A DNA stretch of 48,240 nucleotides from Caryophanales bacterium UBA4855 (GTDB taxonomy: Bacteria > Bacillota_I > Bacilli_A > RFN20 > CAG-826). The notes under the pieces are model-generated. The model did no database searches. It saw only the letters and a program-made list of their open reading frames with translations, and was not told where the DNA came from. The translations under genes and the position numbers were made by a program. This document shows positions 1 to 8,857 of this stretch, piece by piece (the stretch's first letter is position 1; each line of letters begins with the position of its first letter). Where the stretch lies: contig DHEH01000013.1 in assembly GCA_002399785.1 (NCBI GenBank), forward strand, positions 1-48,240, given 5' to 3'.

Positions 1-369
1 CTGGAGCAGGTCCCAAGGGTTTGGCTGTTCGCCAATTAAAGTGGTACGCGAGCTGGGTTCAAAACGTCGTGAGACAGTTTGGTCCCTATCTGTTGTGGGC
101 GTTGGAAGTTTGAACGGAGTCGTCCTTAGTACGAGAGGACCGGGATGAACATGGCAACGGTATATCGGTTGTTCCGCCAGGAGCATGGCCGGGTAGCTGC
201 CCATGGAAAGGATAAACGCTGAAAGCATCTAAGCGCGAAGCCTACCGTAAGATGAGACTTCCCATTCGCAAGAAGTAAGTGCCCTCCAATGTCAGGAGGT
301 TGATAGGATAGAGATGTAAGTGCTGCAAGGCATTAAGTCGACTATTACTAATAGCACGAGGACTTAATT
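1..369 (+). rRNA. rrl: 23S ribosomal RNA, 3' end (partial)
   Basis: This is the last part of a large-subunit rRNA; the gene begins before the window. Two landmarks are visible: the A-loop of helix 92 (GGCTGTTCGCC at 23-33) and the sarcin-ricin loop (AGTACGAGAGGACC, from 128). The molecule ends near the usual 3' closing segment (ACTAATAGCACGAGGACTTAA, 345-365 or so). It is followed by a spacer of about 125 bp without a tRNA and then 5S rRNA in the same direction, the normal 23S-5S order. The exact 3' end is uncertain by a few bases. Confidence 0.97.
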
Positions 370-492
370 TCTAAGATTTTAACTAAGTTAAAAAATATAA
401 AGTAAGATTTGGGTAATATCAGAAATGAACATGATCAAGAATATCTAGTTTTCAGAGAACATATGGAAAAAATATGCTATACTCTTAAAGAA

Positions 493-604
493 TAGTCTGG
501 TTACGATGACGCAGTGGACACACCTCTTTCCATACCGAACAGAGAAGTTAAGCGCTGTAGTGCTGAAGGTAGGCGAAAGCCAAGAATAAGAAGTAGCTGG
601 GCTA
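493..604 (+). rRNA. rrf: 5S ribosomal RNA
   Basis: The sequence carries the 5S core (CCATACCGAACAGAGAAGTTAAG, 530-552). The terminal helix I closes between TAGTCTGG (493-500) and CTGGGCTA (597-604), with G-U wobbles, giving a 112-nt RNA of normal size. It lies about 125 bp downstream of 23S on the same strand, so it belongs to the same rRNA operon. A run of T follows at once (605-611). Boundaries were set from helix I and may be off by one or two bases. Confidence 0.95.
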
Positions 605-652
605 TTTTTTTATGCTATTATATTGTTTGTAAATAAAAATTACAAAAATGTT

Positions 653-680
653 AAAAAAGTCCGATGTAGTCGGACTTTTT
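653..680 (+). terminator. Intrinsic terminator of the rRNA operon
   Basis: GTCCGA (659-664) and TCGGAC (670-675) form a six-pair stem with a TGTAG loop. The stem is flanked by A6 before and T5 after, so the paired region extends further. It sits about 50 bp after 5S and before the promoter of the next gene. Confidence 0.85.
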
Positions 681-716
681 ATATAGTAATTTAATATATT
701 TAATTAAATTAAATTG

Positions 717-725
717 TGATATAAT
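717..725 (+). promoter_or_regulatory. Extended -10 promoter of the asp23-fakA-plsX operon
   Basis: TG-A-TATAAT is a perfect extended -10 element. A convincing -35 box is not visible in the AT-rich stretch upstream, as is common with extended -10 promoters. Transcription would start near 732 and give a leader of about 14 nt with AGGAG at 737-741 before the ATG at 746. Confidence 0.7.
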
Positions 726-745
726 TATGGTACTATAGGAGCATT

Positions 746-1126
746 ATGAAAGAAAACATTACTGATTCTAAAAAAGAGAATAAAGTTATTGATCTTGTTA
801 AGCTTGAAGTCGACAATAAGGAACTGGCTTCTTTGATCGGAAATGTATGTAGTGAAACCTATGGAGTAGTTGGTTTAACGAGAGTAAAAACTATTAAAAA
901 CCAATTAGTTATTTTAAGAAAACAAAATTATGTCGAAGGTATTTTAATATTTAAAAATTCCAAAGGCAGATATGATATTGATGTCCATCTTATCTGTGCT
1001 TATGGAGTAAAAATTTCTGAAGTTGTAAATGAAGTAAGTAAGCGAATAGCCTATGAAACAAAAAAGAAATACGGTCCAAGATTTAACAAGATTAATGTTT
1101 ATATCGAAGATTTACTTGATTTATAA
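746..1126 (+). CDS. Asp23/Gls24 family protein (YloU-like)
   Basis: This 126-residue protein belongs to the Asp23/Gls24 family, small cytoplasmic proteins that in staphylococci associate with the cell envelope. The typical pattern of a Val/Tyr-rich core is present (ETYGVVGL, residues 32-39; DIDVHLICAYGVKISEV, about 74-90). It precedes fakA by 23 bp, the same pairing as yloU-yloV in Bacillus, which supports the YloU assignment over other family members. AGGAG lies 4 bp before the ATG. The biochemical role of YloU is not established. The gene begins an operon directly after the rRNA terminator. Confidence 0.85.
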   Translation: MKENITDSKKENKVIDLVKLEVDNKELASLIGNVCSETYGVVGLTRVKTIKNQLVILRKQNYVEGILIFKNSKGRYDIDVHLICAYGVKISEVVNEVSKRIAYETKKKYGPRFNKINVYIEDLLDL

Positions 1127-1149
1127 CTTCCTAATTTAAGGAGTTTATT

Positions 1150-2832
1150 ATGAAAACTATTGACGGACAATTATTAAAACAAATGATTGTTAGTGGAGCT
1201 AACAATCTATATAACCACTATCCTGAAGTTGACGCTTTAAATGTTTTTCCTGTTCCTGACGGTGATACCGGAATGAATATGAACTTAACAATGACTAGCG
1301 GAGCTAAGGAAGTTCAAAATAAAAATGATGATGATGTTTACGCAATTGCTAAAGCTTTTTCTAGCGGTTTATTGATGGGTGCTAGAGGTAATAGCGGTGT
1401 TATAACTAGCCAAATTTTTAGAGGTTTTGCTGATGCTTTAAAAGGAAAAGCTAGCATTAATGTAACCGATCTTTCCGATGCTTTTGATAACGGAACTAAG
1501 GTTGCTTATAAAGCAGTTATCAAACCAGTTGAAGGAACAATTTTAACTGTTATTAGAGAAACTAGTGAAAAATTACATAGATCATTAGTTAAAGATATGT
1601 CGATAGAATCGGCATTTAAAGTTATTATGTCTGAAGCTGATGCTTCACTAAAAAGAACTCCAAATCTTCTTCCAGTTTTAAAAGAAGTAGGTGTTGTTGA
1701 TAGCGGCGGAGCCGGTTTATTAAAGATTTTTGAAGGTATGGAATCTGCTCTTAAGGGATACGTTATTCAACGTAATGAAGCTACTGCTGTTGAGGCAAAA
1801 GGCAACGTACAAACTGCTGCTGATTCTGAAAATAGTGAATTTGGATATTGCACTGAATTTATCCTGCGTTTAGGTCCAACAAAAGATAAAAAAGTTTTTA
1901 ATAAGCAAAGATTTACTAGTGTTTTAGGAAGTCATGGAAATTCTTTAGCTGTCGTTCAAGATGAAGACATTGTTAAAGTTCACGTTCATACTCTTTCTCC
2001 AGGCACAATCTTCAATTATGCCCAACAATTCGGAGAATTTGTTAAACTTAAATGTGAAAACATGACTGAACAACATAATGAAATTTTAAATAATAATGAA
2101 AATAAGGATGCTAAAGCTGATAAAGTCACTTCAGTTAGTAAAGAAAAAAATGAAGTTGAAGAACCAAAAGATTATGCTTTAATTGCTACAAGTAGTGGCA
2201 AAGGCATCGATGAATTATTTAAAGATGTCTGTGTTAATTATATTGTTAGTGGTGGACAAACTATGAATCCATCAACTCAAGATTTTGTTAAAATGATTAA
2301 AAAGAGCAATGCCAAAGTTTGCTACATTTTTCCAAATAATGGCAATATTATTCTTGCAGCCAATCAAGCTGTTGAAATTATGAAAGACAAAGTTGAAGTT
2401 CATGTAATTCCTACTAAAACTATCATGCAAGGAATTGTTTGTGCAATGAATTTTAATGCTGATTTAAGTGTTGAAGATAATTTAAAAGTTATGAATGAAG
2501 CGATAGGATTGATTAAATCTGGCTCTGTCACATTCGCTATTAAAGATACTGAGATTAATGGTGTTGATGTTAAAAAAGACTATTACTTAGCTATTAGAGA
2601 ATCAAAAGATATTATTAGTAGCAAGAAAAATAAAGATGAAGCTGTCTATGATTTATGTAAAAACATGGTTAACGAAGACAGTGCGATTATCACTGTAATT
2701 TATGGTTCAGACGTTAAAGATGATGAAGCAAAAAAACTTGCAAGTAGACTTGAAAAAGACTACCCTGATTGCGATATCGACTTAAGAAGCGGTCTACAAC
2801 CTGTTTATTCTTATTTGATTGGCGTTGAATAA
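1150..2832 (+). CDS. fakA: Fatty acid kinase catalytic subunit FakA (DAK/DegV-type, YloV-like)
   Basis: FakA phosphorylates fatty acids bound to a FakB (DegV-family) partner and so makes acyl-phosphate for phospholipid synthesis. The 560 residues match the family's length (about 550). The N-terminal DhaL-type kinase domain has the metal-binding DGDTG (residues 37-41) in NVFPVPDGDTGMNMN and the GARGNSGVI loop near residue 76. An acidic linker at about 305-335 leads to a C-terminal DegV-like fold. AAGGAG precedes the ATG. The next gene is plsX, which supplies or uses the same acyl-phosphate pool. No fakB is in the window. Confidence 0.9.
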   Translation: MKTIDGQLLKQMIVSGANNLYNHYPEVDALNVFPVPDGDTGMNMNLTMTSGAKEVQNKNDDDVYAIAKAFSSGLLMGARGNSGVITSQIFRGFADALKGKASINVTDLSDAFDNGTKVAYKAVIKPVEGTILTVIRETSEKLHRSLVKDMSIESAFKVIMSEADASLKRTPNLLPVLKEVGVVDSGGAGLLKIFEGMESALKGYVIQRNEATAVEAKGNVQTAADSENSEFGYCTEFILRLGPTKDKKVFNKQRFTSVLGSHGNSLAVVQDEDIVKVHVHTLSPGTIFNYAQQFGEFVKLKCENMTEQHNEILNNNENKDAKADKVTSVSKEKNEVEEPKDYALIATSSGKGIDELFKDVCVNYIVSGGQTMNPSTQDFVKMIKKSNAKVCYIFPNNGNIILAANQAVEIMKDKVEVHVIPTKTIMQGIVCAMNFNADLSVEDNLKVMNEAIGLIKSGSVTFAIKDTEINGVDVKKDYYLAIRESKDIISSKKNKDEAVYDLCKNMVNEDSAIITVIYGSDVKDDEAKKLASRLEKDYPDCDIDLRSGLQPVYSYLIGVE

Positions 2833-2846
2833 ATTATAAAATATAG

Positions 2847-2866
2847 AACCCTTTTTAAAGGGTTTT
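2847..2866 (+). terminator. Hairpin between fakA and plsX, possible weak terminator
   Basis: AACCCTTT (2847-2854) pairs with AAAGGGTT (2857-2864) around a very short loop, followed by a few T. The U-tract is short, so partial termination or mRNA processing is as likely as a full stop. The plsX Shine-Dalgarno AAGGAG follows at about 2873. Confidence 0.5.
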
Positions 2867-2886
2867 ATTGTTTAAGGAGCAGATAT

Positions 2887-3873
2887 ATGAAATTTGTAAT
2901 AGATATGATGGGTGGAGATAATGGTGTAAAATCAACCATTCCAGCCGTTAAACAATTTTTAGAAAATCACGACGATGTTGATTTTATTTGTGTTGGCGAC
3001 CCTGCTTTATTGAGCGAACTTAAAGACAATAAACATGTAAAAATAATTGAATCAAAAACCGTTTTAACAATGGATGTTGATCCAATGAGTGCAATCAATG
3101 ACAAAGATTCATCTTTAGCTATTGCTATTGCAAATTATAAAACAGAGCAGGCTAATGCCTTAATTACAGCCGGATCAACTGGTGCTTTAGTTACTTTTGG
3201 AGTTTTTAAAATCAAAAGACTTGAAGGTGTTAGACATCCTGGTTTCATTTCTCCAATTCCAACTATGATTAAAGGTAAGCAAATGGTTGCTTGCGATTTA
3301 GGAGCAAATATTGCTAATACTAAAGAAGATTTATTAAATTATGCTGTTATGGGTAGTTTGTATTATAAAATTTCTTTTAAAAAAGAAAACCCAAATGTTT
3401 TCTTATTAAATAATGGCACTGAAGAAGAAAAAGGCAACGAATTAACTAAAGAAACCTATCAATTATTGAAAGCTTCAAAACAAATTAAATTTTGTGGAAA
3501 TATAGAAGCGCGCGACCCTTTAAAAGGTGAATGTGATGTTTTAATTATGGATGGTTTTAGTGGAAATATTTATTTAAAGAGCACTGAAGGCGCTTTAAAA
3601 GTTATGTCTTCTTTATTAAAGAAAGCTTTTAAGAAAAATATTTTTACAAAAATTGGTTACCTTTTTGCTCGTAAAGGTGTTAAAGATATTAGTGACACAA
3701 TGGACTATAAAGCGGTTGGTGGAGCTTGTCTATTAGGTGTTGATGGATTATTGCTTAAGGCACACGGAAATAGCGATCCTAGAGCCTTTATTGGTTGTTT
3801 TAACCAAGCTTATACACTCGCTAAAGAAGATATGATTAATAAGATTAAGGCGACGATAAATGGAAAGAATTAA
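2887..3873 (+). CDS. plsX: Phosphate acyltransferase PlsX
   Basis: PlsX interconverts acyl-ACP and acyl-phosphate, the acyl donor for PlsY in membrane lipid synthesis; it is a peripheral membrane enzyme. The protein (328 aa, family about 330) starts with the family's MGGDNG motif (residues 8-13, MMGGDNG) and has AGSTGALV and GFSGNIYLKSTEG further on. In Bacillus the gene is in fapR-plsX-fabD-fabG-acpP; here none of those is beside it. Instead plsX follows fakA and overlaps rnc by 14 bp, which suggests co-translation. Confidence 0.95.
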   Translation: MKFVIDMMGGDNGVKSTIPAVKQFLENHDDVDFICVGDPALLSELKDNKHVKIIESKTVLTMDVDPMSAINDKDSSLAIAIANYKTEQANALITAGSTGALVTFGVFKIKRLEGVRHPGFISPIPTMIKGKQMVACDLGANIANTKEDLLNYAVMGSLYYKISFKKENPNVFLLNNGTEEEKGNELTKETYQLLKASKQIKFCGNIEARDPLKGECDVLIMDGFSGNIYLKSTEGALKVMSSLLKKAFKKNIFTKIGYLFARKGVKDISDTMDYKAVGGACLLGVDGLLLKAHGNSDPRAFIGCFNQAYTLAKEDMINKIKATINGKN

Positions 3874-4555
3874 GGATTTAAAAGAATTTTATAAGGAATT
3901 TAAAATTAGACCTCATAATAAAGAAATTTATGAGATGGCTTTTACGCATTCTAGTTATAATAGCGATGCAAAAACCCATCATCATGATTATGAACGTTTA
4001 GAATTTATGGGCGATTCAGTTCTTGGTTTTGTCATCGCTTCATTATTGTTTAAATATCATCCAGAGATGCGTGAAGGTGATTTAACTAAAGCAAAATCAA
4101 CTTTAGTTCAGTCTAAAGCTTTAGCTCAATATGCTCGCAAATTGGGTTATCCAACATACGTTAGAGCTGGGCACTCGCTAAGTTTTGAAGAAGCTAGTAA
4201 AAACCAATCTATTCTTGAGGATATTTTTGAAGCTGTTATTGCAGCAATTTATCTTGACCAAGGCATTAGATTTGTTTCTGTTTTCATTGAGAATATCTTT
4301 TTACAAGATGTCAAAGATTTTGAAATGAACGAAGTAAAAGATTATAAATCGATGCTTCAAGAATTGGTTCAATGCGAACATCGTGAAAGCGTTTCTTATA
4401 AAACATATGATGAGAAAGGACCTCCACATTCTAAAACATTTTATGTTCAAGTGAGTTTTAATGGAGTTATTCTTGGCCGAGGTGTTGGTAAGAGTAAGAA
4501 AGAAGCGGAGCAATCTGCAGCCCACGATGCATTAAATAAAAAGGCAACATTGTAA
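3860..4555 (+). CDS. rnc: Ribonuclease III
   Basis: RNase III cuts double-stranded RNA in rRNA and mRNA processing. The signature ERLEFMGDSVLGF carries the metal ligands E48 and D52, and the second acidic pair lies in the ILEDIFEAVIAAIYLD helix near residues 115-130. A dsRNA-binding domain fills the C-terminus (about 160-231), ending in GVGKSKKEAEQSAAHDAL. The 231 residues are a little short but complete. The start overlaps the end of plsX by 14 bp. In Bacillus smc follows; here ftsY follows after 3 bp. Confidence 0.96.
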   Translation: MERIKDLKEFYKEFKIRPHNKEIYEMAFTHSSYNSDAKTHHHDYERLEFMGDSVLGFVIASLLFKYHPEMREGDLTKAKSTLVQSKALAQYARKLGYPTYVRAGHSLSFEEASKNQSILEDIFEAVIAAIYLDQGIRFVSVFIENIFLQDVKDFEMNEVKDYKSMLQELVQCEHRESVSYKTYDEKGPPHSKTFYVQVSFNGVILGRGVGKSKKEAEQSAAHDALNKKATL

Positions 4556-4558
4556 TTT

Positions 4559-5635
4559 ATGGGTTTATTTAAATTTTTAAAAGATAAATTTGGTAAAAAT
4601 AAAGATGCTAAATCTTCTTCTTTAGAAAACGCAAAAGAAGGGGGATTGGCAGGGGTTATTGAAAAGAATGACCAAAAATCTTCTGATTTATCAGAACAAG
4701 CATCTTTAGATAAATATGATAAAGGCCTAGAAAAATCTCGTAAAAATTTTTCTAGTAAATTAGATGCTTTAACTAAAAAATATAAACAAGTTAATGAAGA
4801 TTATTTTAGCGAACTAGAAGAAATTTTAATTGAAGCTGATTGTGGCGTTTCTTTTGCATTAAATATTATTGAAGAATTATTAGATGAATCAAAAGCTAAG
4901 AAAGTTACCGATCCAAAAGAAATTAACGAAATGCTGGTCGATAAAATGTTTTTTAATTATTTAAAAGAAGGTGAAGATATTAAAAACGAAATAGATTTTT
5001 CTACAGTTCCTCGTGTTCTTTTAGTAATTGGTGTAAATGGAGTTGGAAAAACAACTTCTATTGCAAAATTAGCAAATAGATATGTAAAACAGGGCAAAAA
5101 AGTTGTTTTAGTTGCTGCCGATACTTTTAGAGCTGGGGCCGTTGAACAACTTGGCATATGGGCTAAAAGATTAGGCTGCGATATAGTAACCGGTGAAACC
5201 AATGAAGACCCAGCAAGTGTGGCCTATAAAGGCGTTGTTTATGGAAAAGAGCACCAAGCCGATTTGATTATTATTGATACAGCTGGAAGACTTCAAAATA
5301 AAACTAATTTAATGAATGAACTTGGTAAAATTACCCGTGTCATTAAAAAAGAATATTATCAACCAATCGAATGTTTTTTAATTATTGATGCGACTACTGG
5401 CCAAAATGGCGTTTTACAAGCAAAGGCTTTTAAAGATTTAATTAATATCACCGGAATTGTCATTACTAAAATGGACGGCACTAGCAAAGGTGGAATCATT
5501 TTAGCAATTAGAGAAGAATTAGGAATTCCGGTTCGTTTTATTGGCCTAGGTGAAAAAATGGAAGATTTAGAAGAATTTGATTTAGATAAATATTTATACG
5601 GATTATGTAGTGGGTTGATTAATGATGATGAATGA
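4559..5635 (+). CDS. ftsY: Signal recognition particle receptor FtsY
   Basis: FtsY is the membrane-bound receptor GTPase for the SRP. After a short charged N-terminal region (about 1-60) come the N domain and the G domain with GVNGVGKTT (about 158-166), DTFRAGAVEQL, DTAGRL and TKMDGTSKGG. The 358 residues are typical. A canonical SD is not directly before the ATG; AAAGG within the rnc end lies 15 bp upstream. The TGA stop overlaps the start of ylxM. One copy of the dispersed 17-bp motif lies inside the N-terminal linker (4646-4662). Confidence 0.96.
   Translation: MGLFKFLKDKFGKNKDAKSSSLENAKEGGLAGVIEKNDQKSSDLSEQASLDKYDKGLEKSRKNFSSKLDALTKKYKQVNEDYFSELEEILIEADCGVSFALNIIEELLDESKAKKVTDPKEINEMLVDKMFFNYLKEGEDIKNEIDFSTVPRVLLVIGVNGVGKTTSIAKLANRYVKQGKKVVLVAADTFRAGAVEQLGIWAKRLGCDIVTGETNEDPASVAYKGVVYGKEHQADLIIIDTAGRLQNKTNLMNELGKITRVIKKEYYQPIECFLIIDATTGQNGVLQAKAFKDLINITGIVITKMDGTSKGGIILAIREELGIPVRFIGLGEKMEDLEEFDLDKYLYGLCSGLINDDE
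4646..4662 (+). repeat. Dispersed 17-bp motif, copy 1
   Basis: TTGGCAGGGGTTATTGA, in ftsY, sense. Matches consensus TTTGCARGGGWTTTYGM except two positions. Confidence 0.55.
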
Positions 5636-5933
5636 ATTAGAAGAATTTAATTATATAAACGCATTATTTGAAATTTATAAAAGTTTATTAACTGATAAAC
5701 AATCTTTAATTATGGAAAAATATTATATTTTTAATCTTTCTTTTTCAGAAATTGCTCAAGAAATGAAGATTAGTCGAAGCGGCGTTTGTGACGCTTTAGA
5801 ACACGGAAAAGAAAAGCTTCGAAATTACGAAAATAATCTTCATATTTACAAAAAACATGTGCAAATCACTGATATTTTGAATAATTCTACGATTGATGAT
5901 AACATAAAGAAGAAGATTAAGGAGGTTCTATAA
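5622..5933 (+). CDS. ylxM: YlxM/p13-like SRP-associated protein
   Basis: This 103-residue protein has a sigma-70 region 4-like helix-turn-helix (SFSEIAQEMKISRSGVCDALEHGKEKL, about 43-69) after DKQSLIMEKYY, the pattern of YlxM. YlxM proteins bind SRP components and modulate SRP GTPase activity. It sits between ftsY and ffh, as expected. Three ATG codons in a row open the frame (5622, 5625, 5628); any may be used. The start overlaps the ftsY stop, suggesting translational coupling. Confidence 0.9.
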   Translation: MMMNELEEFNYINALFEIYKSLLTDKQSLIMEKYYIFNLSFSEIAQEMKISRSGVCDALEHGKEKLRNYENNLHIYKKHVQITDILNNSTIDDNIKKKIKEVL

Positions 5934-5936
5934 TTT

Positions 5937-7274
5937 ATGGCATTTGAATCTTTAACTGATAAATTTAGCCGAATTATTAAAGGCATAAAAGGTGAATCTC
6001 GATTAACCGAAAAAAACATGGACGATATGCTAAAAGAGGTGCGTATTGCTCTTTTAGAAGCTGATGTTAATTATAAAGTTGTTAAAGAATTTACTAACGA
6101 TGTAAAAGAAAAAGCGCTTGGTCAGGAAGTCTATACCAAATTAAATCCTAACGAAATGGTTGTTAAAATTGTTAAGGATGAATTGGTGGAATTGCTTGGT
6201 AGCGACAATAGTGAAATTAAATACAATAAAAATAAACCTACTGTCATCATGCTTGTCGGTCTTCAAGGTAGTGGTAAAACAACCACTGCGGCCAAACTTG
6301 CCTATTTAATGAAGAATAAATTAAAGAAAAAAGTTCTTTTGGCCGCATGTGATGTTTATCGTCCTGCTGCCATAGATCAATTGAGTCAATTGGCGACACA
6401 AATCGATGTTCCGCTAATTAATCTAGGAACTAAAGAAAACCCTGTTAAAATCGCTTTAAAAGCAAAAGAAACAGCTTTTAATGATCATTATGATGTCTTG
6501 ATTCTTGATACTGCCGGTCGTTTACAAATTGATGAACTTTTAATGAGCGAATTAAAGAATATTAAAAAAGATGTTTCTCCAGACGAAATTTTATTATTGA
6601 CTGATGCTATGGCTGGTCAAGATAGTGTTAACGTAGCCAAAACTTTCAATGAAGATTTAGGTTTAACCGGAGTTATTATGTCGAAGATGGATGGCGATTC
6701 AAGAGGCGGTGCTGCTTTATCAATTGCTAAAGTGACTGGTGTTCCAATTAAATTCATGGGTGTTGGTGAAAAAATCCAAGATTTATCAATTTTTTATCCT
6801 AATAGAGTTGCTGATAGAATTTTAGGGATGGGAGACGTTTTAACTCTTGTCGAAAAAGTTCAAGAAAATATAGATGCCAAGGAAGCTAAAAAGGCTGCCA
6901 ATAAGATGATGGATGGTCGTTTTACGTTGGTTGATATGTTAGATCAAATGAAACAAGTTAAAAAATTAGGAAGTATTTCTAGTTTAATGAAATTAATTCC
7001 TGGAGCTCCAAAAATTAGTAAAGATCAAATTGATTTAGCTGAAAAAGAGATGAAAAATTTTGAAATTATCATTAATTCAATGACACCTTATGAAAGAGAA
7101 AATCCTGATATTTTACGCAGTAGTCGCAAAATCAGAATTGCTAATGGTAGCGGACGAAATGTCTCTGATGTCAATCGAGTTTTAAAAAAGTATGAACAAT
7201 CAAAAAAGATGATGAAAGAGATGAAAAACTACAAAAAAGGAGGTAAATTACCTTCAGGATTTAATGGTTTTTAG
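5937..7274 (+). CDS. ffh: Signal recognition particle protein Ffh
   Basis: Ffh is the SRP54 GTPase that binds signal sequences and SRP RNA. The NG domain shows GLQGSGKTT (about 107-115), DVYRPAAIDQL, DTAGRL and SKMDGDSRGG. The C-terminal M domain has KIRIANGSGRNVSDVN, the RNA-binding segment, and several Met residues. An AAGGAGG site precedes the ATG. The last 14 bp overlap the 3' end of trmD on the other strand, with no terminator between. The glycine/lysine tail is short, so the total of 445 residues is normal. Confidence 0.97.
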   Translation: MAFESLTDKFSRIIKGIKGESRLTEKNMDDMLKEVRIALLEADVNYKVVKEFTNDVKEKALGQEVYTKLNPNEMVVKIVKDELVELLGSDNSEIKYNKNKPTVIMLVGLQGSGKTTTAAKLAYLMKNKLKKKVLLAACDVYRPAAIDQLSQLATQIDVPLINLGTKENPVKIALKAKETAFNDHYDVLILDTAGRLQIDELLMSELKNIKKDVSPDEILLLTDAMAGQDSVNVAKTFNEDLGLTGVIMSKMDGDSRGGAALSIAKVTGVPIKFMGVGEKIQDLSIFYPNRVADRILGMGDVLTLVEKVQENIDAKEAKKAANKMMDGRFTLVDMLDQMKQVKKLGSISSLMKLIPGAPKISKDQIDLAEKEMKNFEIIINSMTPYERENPDILRSSRKIRIANGSGRNVSDVNRVLKKYEQSKKMMKEMKNYKKGGKLPSGFNGF

Positions 7275-8037
7275 TGAATTTTTTGCCTTTTTCAATAGCA
7301 TCTAATTCATGTTTTGGTTGAACTTTGTCATCAGCTTCTTTTAAAAGTTTAATATCAAGTTTGCTAAGTTTATATTTAGAAAATAAATCGGGACGAAATT
7401 CTCTAGTTAATTCTAGAGATTTTTTCTTGTGATAAAGATCGATTTCTTTATGATTTCCCGAAAATAAAATATCAGGAACGATAGCGCCACAAAAATCATA
7501 AGGTTCAGTATATTGTGGGTATTCAAGTAAACCATTCGTAAAGGTTTCTTCTTTAGTTGAATCTTTTGAAATTACTCCGTCAATCAAGCGTGAAATAGCA
7601 TCAATAAGAATAAATGAAGCAGTTTCTCCACCGGTCAAAACATAATCACCAACGGATATTTCTTCGTCAAAATAAGGATAAACTCGATCATCAATTCCTT
7701 CATAATGTCCGCATAAAATTAATATTTCTTCTTCTTTAGATAAACTTTGTGCTTTTTCTTGATTGAAAGTATGTCCTTTAGGACCTAAAACTATTTTTTT
7801 AGTCCTTGATGAAGAATTAGCTTTTAGTGCATCAACGATAGGTTGAGCTTTCATAATTAAGCCAGCCCCACCTCCAATTGGTGGAGTATCCGTTCTTTTA
7901 TATTTATCTTTTGTATAATCGCGGATATTAACAAGCTTTACTTCGATTATATTTTTAGCAATAGCTCGAGCAATGATTGAGTTTCCAAGAAAACTTTCAT
8001 ACATTTCAGGAAAGGTTGTTAAAATTATAAATTTCAT
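7261..8037 (-). CDS. trmD: tRNA (guanosine(37)-N1)-methyltransferase TrmD
   Basis: TrmD is the SPOUT methyltransferase that makes m1G37 in tRNAs and prevents frameshifting. The knot motifs are present: GGGAGLIMKAQP (about 57-68), LCGHYEGIDDRV and ISVGDYVLTGGE. The protein has 258 residues, normal for the family. The start overlaps the rimM stop as ATGA. It is the last gene of a leftward rpsP-khpA-rimM-trmD unit. Its 3' end runs 14 bp into ffh, so transcription from either side reads antisense into the other gene. Confidence 0.96.
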   Translation of the reverse strand: MKFIILTTFPEMYESFLGNSIIARAIAKNIIEVKLVNIRDYTKDKYKRTDTPPIGGGAGLIMKAQPIVDALKANSSSRTKKIVLGPKGHTFNQEKAQSLSKEEEILILCGHYEGIDDRVYPYFDEEISVGDYVLTGGETASFILIDAISRLIDGVISKDSTKEETFTNGLLEYPQYTEPYDFCGAIVPDILFSGNHKEIDLYHKKKSLELTREFRPDLFSKYKLSKLDIKLLKEADDKVQPKHELDAIEKGKKFTKNH

Positions 8038-8543
8038 AATAAACCTTCAATAATTTTTATGATGATTATTTTATTTTCGATATCAACATTTAGTATGAAT
8101 TGCTTTATAAAAGGAACGTAAACAACTTTATCTTTGTTGGTTACTTTTAAGGTGATTTGAGCCGGAAATTCTTCAACAGAAGTGACAATTCCAACATCTT
8201 CATTATTCTCACCAATCACTTTGCATCCTTCAAGGTCTGTAAAGAAATATTGGTCCTTTGCAAGGGTTTTTGCATCTTTTAAACAATAAATATCAATATT
8301 TTTAAGTGTTTCAGCTTGTTCAAGTGTTGTATATTCTTCAAATCCAATCGTATCAAAATTAGCATCTTTATTTTTATAGGATTTAATAGTAACTACTTGG
8401 TAGTCGCCATCAATAAATAAGAAAAGTTTGTTTCCTTTTTTATATCTAATGTTTTTAAAAGAGGTGGTTGAAAAAACTTTAACCTCTCCAGATAATCCGA
8501 CCGTTTTAGCGATACGGCCAACTCGTAAATATTTATTTTCCAT
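8034..8543 (-). CDS. rimM: Ribosome maturation factor RimM
   Basis: RimM binds ribosomal protein S19 and helps assemble the head of the 30S subunit. The N-terminus has the family opening (YLRVGRIAKTVGLSGEVKV), and the C-terminal half is a PRC-barrel (VIGENNEDVGIVTSVEEFP...VYVPFI). The 169 residues fit the family. It lies 32 bp after khpA and overlaps trmD by 4 bp, the conserved rimM-trmD pair. A copy of the 17-bp motif lies within it (8257-8273). Confidence 0.94.
   Translation of the reverse strand: MENKYLRVGRIAKTVGLSGEVKVFSTTSFKNIRYKKGNKLFLFIDGDYQVVTIKSYKNKDANFDTIGFEEYTTLEQAETLKNIDIYCLKDAKTLAKDQYFFTDLEGCKVIGENNEDVGIVTSVEEFPAQITLKVTNKDKVVYVPFIKQFILNVDIENKIIIIKIIEGLL
8257..8273 (+). repeat. 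Dispersed 17-bp motif, copy 2
   Basis: TTTGCAAGGGTTTTTGC, in rimM, antisense to the gene. Identical over 17 bp to the copy in the GH1 gene (36883-36899, opposite strand). Confidence 0.7.
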
Positions 8544-8575
8544 TAGACATAAAAAAGAAAGGAGAAAATATCTCC

Positions 8576-8854
8576 TTACTTATCCTCTTTTTGATCTTTG
8601 TCTTCGTCATCGAAAGATTCTAATTTGAGATGAATATGTTTTTCTTCTAACTTTCCAGCGATATTAAGAATATCTCTTAAAGAGTTAGCAACACATCCTT
8701 TTTTCCCAATTAAACGAGCACAATCTTCGTTTTTTGCACATAACAATATTGTTATGTCATTGACGTTATCTTGTGGCAATTCTTTGATTAAGATTGATTC
8801 TGGATCACTAATAAAAGAATCAACTAGTGTATGAATTAACGCTTTGTAATCCAT
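8576..8854 (-). CDS. khpA: KH-domain RNA-binding protein KhpA (YlqC-like)
   Basis: A single KH domain with the GxxG loop IGKKG (about 51-55) makes up most of this 92-residue protein. The acidic tail (EDKDQKEDK) is short. KhpA usually pairs with KhpB (Jag) and affects cell division and RNA regulation; no khpB is in the window. It is 3 bp after rpsP, and its SD (AAGGAG) lies inside the rpsP end, as in Bacillus where rpsP-ylqC are adjacent. Confidence 0.92.
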   Translation of the reverse strand: MDYKALIHTLVDSFISDPESILIKELPQDNVNDITILLCAKNEDCARLIGKKGCVANSLRDILNIAGKLEEKHIHLKLESFDDEDKDQKEDK

Positions 8855-8857
8855 ATA